Origin: Citrobacter amalonaticus
GTDB lineage: Bacteria; Pseudomonadota; Gammaproteobacteria; Enterobacterales; Enterobacteriaceae
Assembly: GCF_018252635.1 (NCBI RefSeq)
Contig: NZ_JAGTXM010000006.1
Coordinates: 434,001 to 498,000, forward strand
DNA: 64,000 nt
Direction of reading: 5' to 3'
Shown here: piece after piece, positions 59,829-64,000 of the stretch
How positions within the stretch are numbered: the stretch's first letter is position 1
Layout: each line of letters begins with the position of its first letter
Made by a program: the position numbers and the translations under genes
The notes under the pieces: generated by a model
Database searches by the model: none
What the model was told of the DNA's origin: nothing
Seen by the model: only the letters and a program-made list of their open reading frames with translations

Positions 59829-61412
59829 TTAAACCTCGTAGTCCATCTCATCGTCGTTACGTAACGGAACAATTTGCACCTTCTGTACGCGATGGCTTTC
59901 CACCTGCAATGTTTTGAGCAGGTAATCGCCCACCTGAACTTCTTCTCCCGGCTTCGGTATGCGCTGCAATTCTTCCATCAGTAGACCCGCAATGGTGTGG
60001 TACTCTCGTTTTTCGTCGAGCGGCAGCGGGATATATTGCACCAGATCTTCCAGCGGCATATGGCCATTGGCGGTCCATGAACCGTCCGGATTTTTCTGGA
60101 TGTCATGGCGGGCATCGATCTCTTCCGCCTCGTTCGGCAGATTGCCGGCAATGGTTTCCGTGACGTCACTGAGCGTCACAATCCCTTCCACCGAACCGAA
60201 TTCATCGACGACAAAGGCAAAGTGCGTCCGCGCATTACGGAACTGCTCCAGCGCCGGAAGCAGCGGCAGCGTCTCCGGGAACACCAGCGGCTGGCGAATT
60301 AATACCCGCAGGTTGAGCGGTTCGCCGCGCAGCGACTGCTGCAGCAGGTCAATAACGTGCACCACGCCCAGCAGATCTTCTTCATCGTGACCACCGGTCA
60401 CTACCAGGCGCGTATGCTGGTTTTTTTCCAGCAGCGCGCGAATCTCTTCTTCCGGCGCGGTGAGGTCGATATGTTCGATGTCGTGGCGCGAGGTCATAAT
60501 ACTGCTGACCGTGCGCTGATTGAGGTTGAGCACGCGCTCAATCATCCGGCGCTCTTGCGGGTTGAAAATCTGGCTGTCGTCATGGTCCAGGAGCAGCGAG
60601 GCGGTTTCCGCATCCAGTTCGGCTTCTTCTTTCTGCCCGCTCAGCAAACGCATGACCGCCTCGGTCGTCCGTTGGCGCAGGGTCTGATTGGCCGACAGGA
60701 AACGACGCCGATTAAAGATAGCCAACTGGTTCAGCGCTTCGATCATCACCGAGAAGCCAATGGCAGCATACAGATAGCCTTTCGGGATCCGGAAGCCGAA
60801 GCCTTCCGCCACCAGGCTGAAGCCTATCATCAGCAGGAAGCTGAGACAGAGGATGACAATGGTTGGGTGGCTGTTCACAAAGCGGGTAAGCGACTTACTC
60901 GCCAGTAGCATCAGGCTGATGGCAATGATCACGGCCGCCATCATCACCGCCAGATGATCCACCATACCGACGGCGGTGATCACGGAGTCGAGCGAGAAGA
61001 TGGCATCCAGCACCACAATTTGCGCCACCACGCCCCAGAATTTCGCTCCTTTACGCTGAGTGGGGTTATTGCTGTCTTTCCCTTCGAGTCGTTCGTTCAG
61101 CTCCATCGTGGCTTTAAACAACAGGAAGAAGCCACCAAACAGCATGATCAAGTCGCGGGCGCTAAAGCTCAGTCCGTGCACGCTAAACAGCGGTTTGGTG
61201 AGCGTGACCAGCCACGAGATCGATGCCAGCAGCAGCAGGCGCATCAGCATTGCCAGGATAAGCCCGGTCACGCGCGCACGGTCGCGCTGCGCAGGCGGCA
61301 GTTTTTCTGCGAGGATGGCAATAAAGACTAAGTTATCAATGCCGAGGACTAATTCGATCACGACCAGCGTGACCAGTCCGGCCCAGATTGACGGATCGGC
61401 GATCCATTCCAT
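59829..61412 (-). CDS. yegH: TerC/CBS/CorC-domain inner-membrane protein YegH
   Basis: A 527-residue protein with a TerC-like membrane domain of about seven spans ([20 protein letters not shown] is the signature, to about 230), two CBS domains (about 305-430) and a CorC/HlyC C-terminal domain (about 445-520). Same architecture as E. coli YegH, YoaE and YtfL. Metal-ion transport or acid tolerance has been proposed; substrate is unknown. Confidence 0.93.
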   Translation of the reverse strand: MEWIADPSIWAGLVTLVVIELVLGIDNLVFIAILAEKLPPAQRDRARVTGLILAMLMRLLLLASISWLVTLTKPLFSVHGLSFSARDLIMLFGGFFLLFKATMELNERLEGKDSNNPTQRKGAKFWGVVAQIVVLDAIFSLDSVITAVGMVDHLAVMMAAVIIAISLMLLASKSLTRFVNSHPTIVILCLSFLLMIGFSLVAEGFGFRIPKGYLYAAIGFSVMIEALNQLAIFNRRRFLSANQTLRQRTTEAVMRLLSGQKEEAELDAETASLLLDHDDSQIFNPQERRMIERVLNLNQRTVSSIMTSRHDIEHIDLTAPEEEIRALLEKNQHTRLVVTGGHDEEDLLGVVHVIDLLQQSLRGEPLNLRVLIRQPLVFPETLPLLPALEQFRNARTHFAFVVDEFGSVEGIVTLSDVTETIAGNLPNEAEEIDARHDIQKNPDGSWTANGHMPLEDLVQYIPLPLDEKREYHTIAGLLMEELQRIPKPGEEVQVGDYLLKTLQVESHRVQKVQIVPLRNDDEMDYEV

Positions 61413-62087
61413 AGTAAACGTAATACCTTTCGTTATATGACAATTGTCACAATTCGATCATGGATAAAGCGGGCGGAAAATGCAATGGCGACGAAGAATT
61501 TCTCATCTGTTCACCTTGCTGATTGCGCTGAAAATAACCATAAAGTTTCTGTCGGGAATAATTAAATACGCTAAAAATTATTTAGGAAATATCGCAGGGT
61601 GGATCAAGGAAATAGATTCTGTCAACATCAAGTAATTCCTAAAAACAGCCCAATATATCGCTTAATATTAATCTTAAAAACAGAGAATAGCAGGCTTGTT
61701 ACCTTGCCTGTAATTACGTTAGCTGTAACAATTCTTCCAGCGTTAATGACGGACGAGTAAATATATTAAGTCGGATCACGGTTCATTAATGGCTGACATT
61801 CAGAATGCCTTAACGCCTTCCCTGTTTCGACATAATGCGAAATGACAAGGCTTACAAAAACATAACCTAATCAGTGTATTGGTAGCTAAAAAGCCAGGGG
61901 CGGTAGCGTGCCTGAACGCCTGATGACGAGCCAGCATTATTCTGTCAATAGCTTACGGATGAATTCAATTTTTTTAGGACTGATGCCAGTTAAATTTCTT
62001 TTCAATTAACTGCAATGTAAATGTGTACGGCGAAGTCGCTATTTAAATTGCACAGGATAATTACTCTGCCAAAGTGATAAATAATCA
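61413..62087. promoter_or_regulatory. long wza leader region
   Basis: About 675 bases, AT-rich, divergent between yegH and wza. In E. coli this region carries the RcsAB-controlled capsule promoter and a long untranslated leader. A JUMPstart element is clear at 61872-61911. No small gene was recognised. Confidence 0.6.
61872..61911 (+). promoter_or_regulatory. JUMPstart element with ops site
   Basis: CAGTGTATTGGTAGCTAAAA followed by AGCCAGGGGCGGTAGCGTG matches the 39-bp JUMPstart consensus. The ops motif GGCGGTAGCGTG (61899-61910) pauses RNA polymerase and recruits RfaH, allowing transcription through the long capsule operon. It lies about 175 bases before wza. Confidence 0.9.
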
Positions 62088-63224
62088 ATGATGAAATCCA
62101 AAATGAAATTGATGCCATTATTGGTGTCGGTAACCTTGATAAGCGGTTGCACAGTACTTCCGGGCAGCAATATGTCTACGATGGGCAAAGACGTGATTAA
62201 ACAGCAGGACGCTGATTTTGATCTCGACCGGCTGGTGAATGTGTATCCACTCACCCCACGACTGGTTGAACAATTACGTCCACGTCCGAATGTCGCCCAG
62301 CCGAATATGTCGCTGGACCAGGAGCTTGCCAGCTATCAGTATCGCGTCGGGGCGGGGGATGTGCTGAGCGTGACCGTCTGGGATCACCCCGAGCTCACCA
62401 CCCCTGCGGGGCAATACCGTAGCTCCAGCGATACCGGCAACTGGGTTCAACCCGATGGCACCATGTTTTATCCCTACATTGGCAAGGTCAGCGTGGTCGG
62501 AAAAACGTTGGCAGAAATCCGCAGTGATATTACCGGGCGCTTAGCGAAGTACATTGCTGACCCGCAGGTGGACGTTAATATCGCCGCTTTCCGTTCGCAA
62601 AAAGCCTACATCTCCGGGCAGGTGAATAAATCCGGACAGCAGGCGATCACCAACGTGCCGCTAACCGTGCTGGACGCCATTAACGCCGCCGGTGGCCTGA
62701 CGGAGGTGGCTGACTGGCGCAACGTGGTGCTGACGCACAAAGGTAAAGAACAACGTATTTCGCTCCAGGCGCTGATGCAAAACGGCGATCTCAGCCAGAA
62801 CCGTCTGCTCTATCCGGGCGATATTCTCTATGTGCCGCGAAATGACGACCTGAAAGTGTTCGTGATGGGTGAAGTGAAAAAACAGAGCACCCTCAAAATG
62901 GACTTCAGCGGCATGACGCTGACCGAAGCGCTGGGTAACGCCGAAGGTATCGATCTGACCACCTCCAACGCCAGCGGCATCTTCGTGATCCGTCCGCTGA
63001 AAGGCAAAGGCCCGGGCGGCAAGATTGCCAACATCTATCAGCTCGACATGTCTGATGCGACCTCTCTGGTCATGGCGACGGAATTCCGGCTGCAGCCCTA
63101 TGACGTGGTGTATGTCACCACGGCGCCGGTTGCGCGCTGGAACCGTCTGATCAATCAGTTGCTGCCGACCATCAGCGGTGTCCGTTACATGACGGATACG
63201 GCCAGCGACCTTCATAACTGGTAA
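62088..63224 (+). CDS. wza: polysaccharide export outer-membrane lipoprotein Wza
   Basis: A 378-residue lipoprotein forming the octameric outer-membrane channel for colanic acid/group 1 capsule. Signal peptide with lipobox ISGC (Cys21), then Poly_export and SLBB domains ([57 protein letters not shown]). The C-terminal amphipathic helix ends [16 protein letters not shown]. Followed by wzb after five bases. Confidence 0.97.
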   Translation: MMKSKMKLMPLLVSVTLISGCTVLPGSNMSTMGKDVIKQQDADFDLDRLVNVYPLTPRLVEQLRPRPNVAQPNMSLDQELASYQYRVGAGDVLSVTVWDHPELTTPAGQYRSSSDTGNWVQPDGTMFYPYIGKVSVVGKTLAEIRSDITGRLAKYIADPQVDVNIAAFRSQKAYISGQVNKSGQQAITNVPLTVLDAINAAGGLTEVADWRNVVLTHKGKEQRISLQALMQNGDLSQNRLLYPGDILYVPRNDDLKVFVMGEVKKQSTLKMDFSGMTLTEALGNAEGIDLTTSNASGIFVIRPLKGKGPGGKIANIYQLDMSDATSLVMATEFRLQPYDVVYVTTAPVARWNRLINQLLPTISGVRYMTDTASDLHNW

Positions 63225-63229
63225 TCGTC

Positions 63230-63676
63230 ATGTTTAACAAAATATTAGTGGTTTGCGTGGGGAACATTTGCCGTTCCCCAACGGCAGAACGCCTGCTCAA
63301 ACAGTATCACCCGCAGATAACGGTGGAATCTGCCGGTCTGGGCGCGTTGGTGGGAAAAGGCGCTGACGCCTCGGCGATGAGTGTGGCCGCCGGGCATCAA
63401 CTCTCCCTGGAAGGGCACTGCGCACGACAGGTCACCGGACGGCTGTGCCGGGACTATGACCTGATCCTGGCGATGGAAAAAAGACATATCGCCTCTCTGC
63501 ACGAACTGGCGCCCGAGATGCGTGGCAAGGTCATGCTTTTTGGTCACTGGGACGATGAGCGCGAAATTCCCGATCCGTATCGCAAAAGCCGCGAGGCGTT
63601 TGAAGCGGTGTACGCATTACTTGAACGGTCTGCTCGCCAGTGGGCGCAGGCATTGAACGCAGAGCAGGTAAAATAA
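63230..63676 (+). CDS. wzb: low-molecular-weight protein-tyrosine phosphatase Wzb
   Basis: A 148-residue cytoplasmic phosphatase that dephosphorylates the Wzc kinase tail. The P-loop CVGNICRS has nucleophile Cys9 and Arg15; the general acid lies in IPDPYRKS. It overlaps wzc by one base (TAATG). Confidence 0.96.
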   Translation: MFNKILVVCVGNICRSPTAERLLKQYHPQITVESAGLGALVGKGADASAMSVAAGHQLSLEGHCARQVTGRLCRDYDLILAMEKRHIASLHELAPEMRGKVMLFGHWDDEREIPDPYRKSREAFEAVYALLERSARQWAQALNAEQVK

Positions 63677-64000
63677 TGACAGAAAAAGTAAAACAGTCTG
63701 CCGCTCCGGTAACGGGCAACGATGAAATTGATATCGGTCGCCTGGTGGGAACCGTCATTGAAGCACGCTGGTGGGTGCTGGGCATTACGGCGGTTTTTGC
63801 GCTGTGCGCGGTGATTTATACGCTCTTCGCCACCCCGATTTACAGCGCGGATGCGCTGGTACAGATTGAACAAAATACCGGCAACTCGCTGGTGCAGGAC
63901 ATCGGCTCGGCGTTATCCAACAAACCGCCCGCCTCGGAAGCAGAAATTCAGCTGATCCAGTCGCGTCTGGTTTTAGGTAAAACGGTGGACGATCTGGATC
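63676..64000 (+). CDS. wzc: tyrosine-protein kinase Wzc, N-terminal part
   Basis: The first 108 codons of the capsule-polymerisation co-polymerase kinase; the gene runs off the right edge. EIDIGRLVGTVIEARWWVLG leads into the first membrane segment (ITAVFALCAVIYTLF), then the start of the periplasmic Wzz domain (YSADALVQIEQNTGNSLVQD). The kinase domain and Tyr-rich tail lie outside the window. Confidence 0.95.
   Translation, partial: MTEKVKQSAAPVTGNDEIDIGRLVGTVIEARWWVLGITAVFALCAVIYTLFATPIYSADALVQIEQNTGNSLVQDIGSALSNKPPASEAEIQLIQSRLVLGKTVDDLD

Noticed and set aside
61629-61641. Possible RcsAB box (CAAGTAATTCCTA) in the wza leader
   Set aside because: It resembles the consensus only if a gap is allowed; I could not support it by sight, though an RcsAB site is expected in this region.
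62039-62254. Minus-strand frame overlapping the start of wza
   Set aside because: It lies antisense to the signal peptide and first domain of Wza and has no features of its own.
1-64000. CRISPR array, tRNA or rRNA genes, insertion sequence transposase, prophage module
   Set aside because: I looked for regularly spaced repeats, tRNA cloverleaf motifs, transposase and phage structural motifs and saw none.

Overview
This window comes from a chromosome of the family Enterobacteriaceae, most probably Citrobacter or a close relative of Salmonella and Escherichia. Almost every protein recalls an E. coli K-12 orthologue, often at identical length (MetG 677, ApbC 369, Dcd 193, FbaB 350, MdtA 415 residues), and order follows the E. 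coli 46-48 min region run in reverse. Calls rest on remembered family sequences and visible motifs; no search was run. The window opens inside one gene and closes inside wzc.

Layout. (1) 1-4010: end of an aromatic-acid transporter and a complete 3-hydroxybenzoate/gentisate operon (mhbTDHIM order). (2) 4190-9182: dusC, an intact mdtQ, yohD, yohC, pbpG. (3) 9361-14264: a GNAT acetyltransferase not at this place in K-12, dld, bglX. (4) 14405-18247: the osmF-yehYXW ABC importer and the tiny yohO. (5) 18307-22682: mlrA, the btsSR pyruvate-sensing two-component system, yehS, yehR. (6) 22882-26627: metG, apbC, rcnB. (7) 26628-29300: an AT-rich accessory stretch with an unrecognised lipoprotein and a short YadA-type trimeric autotransporter, lying where E. 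coli has rcnRA and the yehA-E fimbrial genes. (8) 29306-37210: TPP riboswitch-thiMD, yegWVUT, fbaB, yegS. (9) 37326-42668: an ERIC-like element, the small RNA CyaR, trhP, baeRS, mdtD. (10) 42665-51904: the mdtABC efflux pump with a BaeR box, an Ibs/Sib type I toxin-antitoxin locus, yegD. (11) 52041-61412: alkA, dgcE, udk, dcd, asmA, yegH. (12) 61413-64000: the long wza leader with JUMPstart/ops, then wza, wzb and the start of wzc (group 1 capsule/colanic acid).

How the genes work together. The mhb genes take 3-hydroxybenzoate through gentisate, maleylpyruvate and fumarylpyruvate to pyruvate and fumarate. OsmF-YehYXW is an osmoprotectant-type importer. BaeSR controls MdtABC(D) under envelope stress. 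YegTUV plus YegW look like a transporter, glycohydrolase, kinase and GntR regulator for an unidentified nucleoside-like compound. Compared with K-12 the gat operon, yegI-L, yehI-Q and rcnRA are absent from their usual places, and REP/BIME repeats mark several gene borders.

Most worth attention: the lipoprotein/short trimeric autotransporter pair in region 7, the single Ibs/Sib module with a neighbouring 49-codon reading frame at the BaeR box, the dusC promoter that appears to sit inside a terminator hairpin, and the uncharacterised yegTUVW set.
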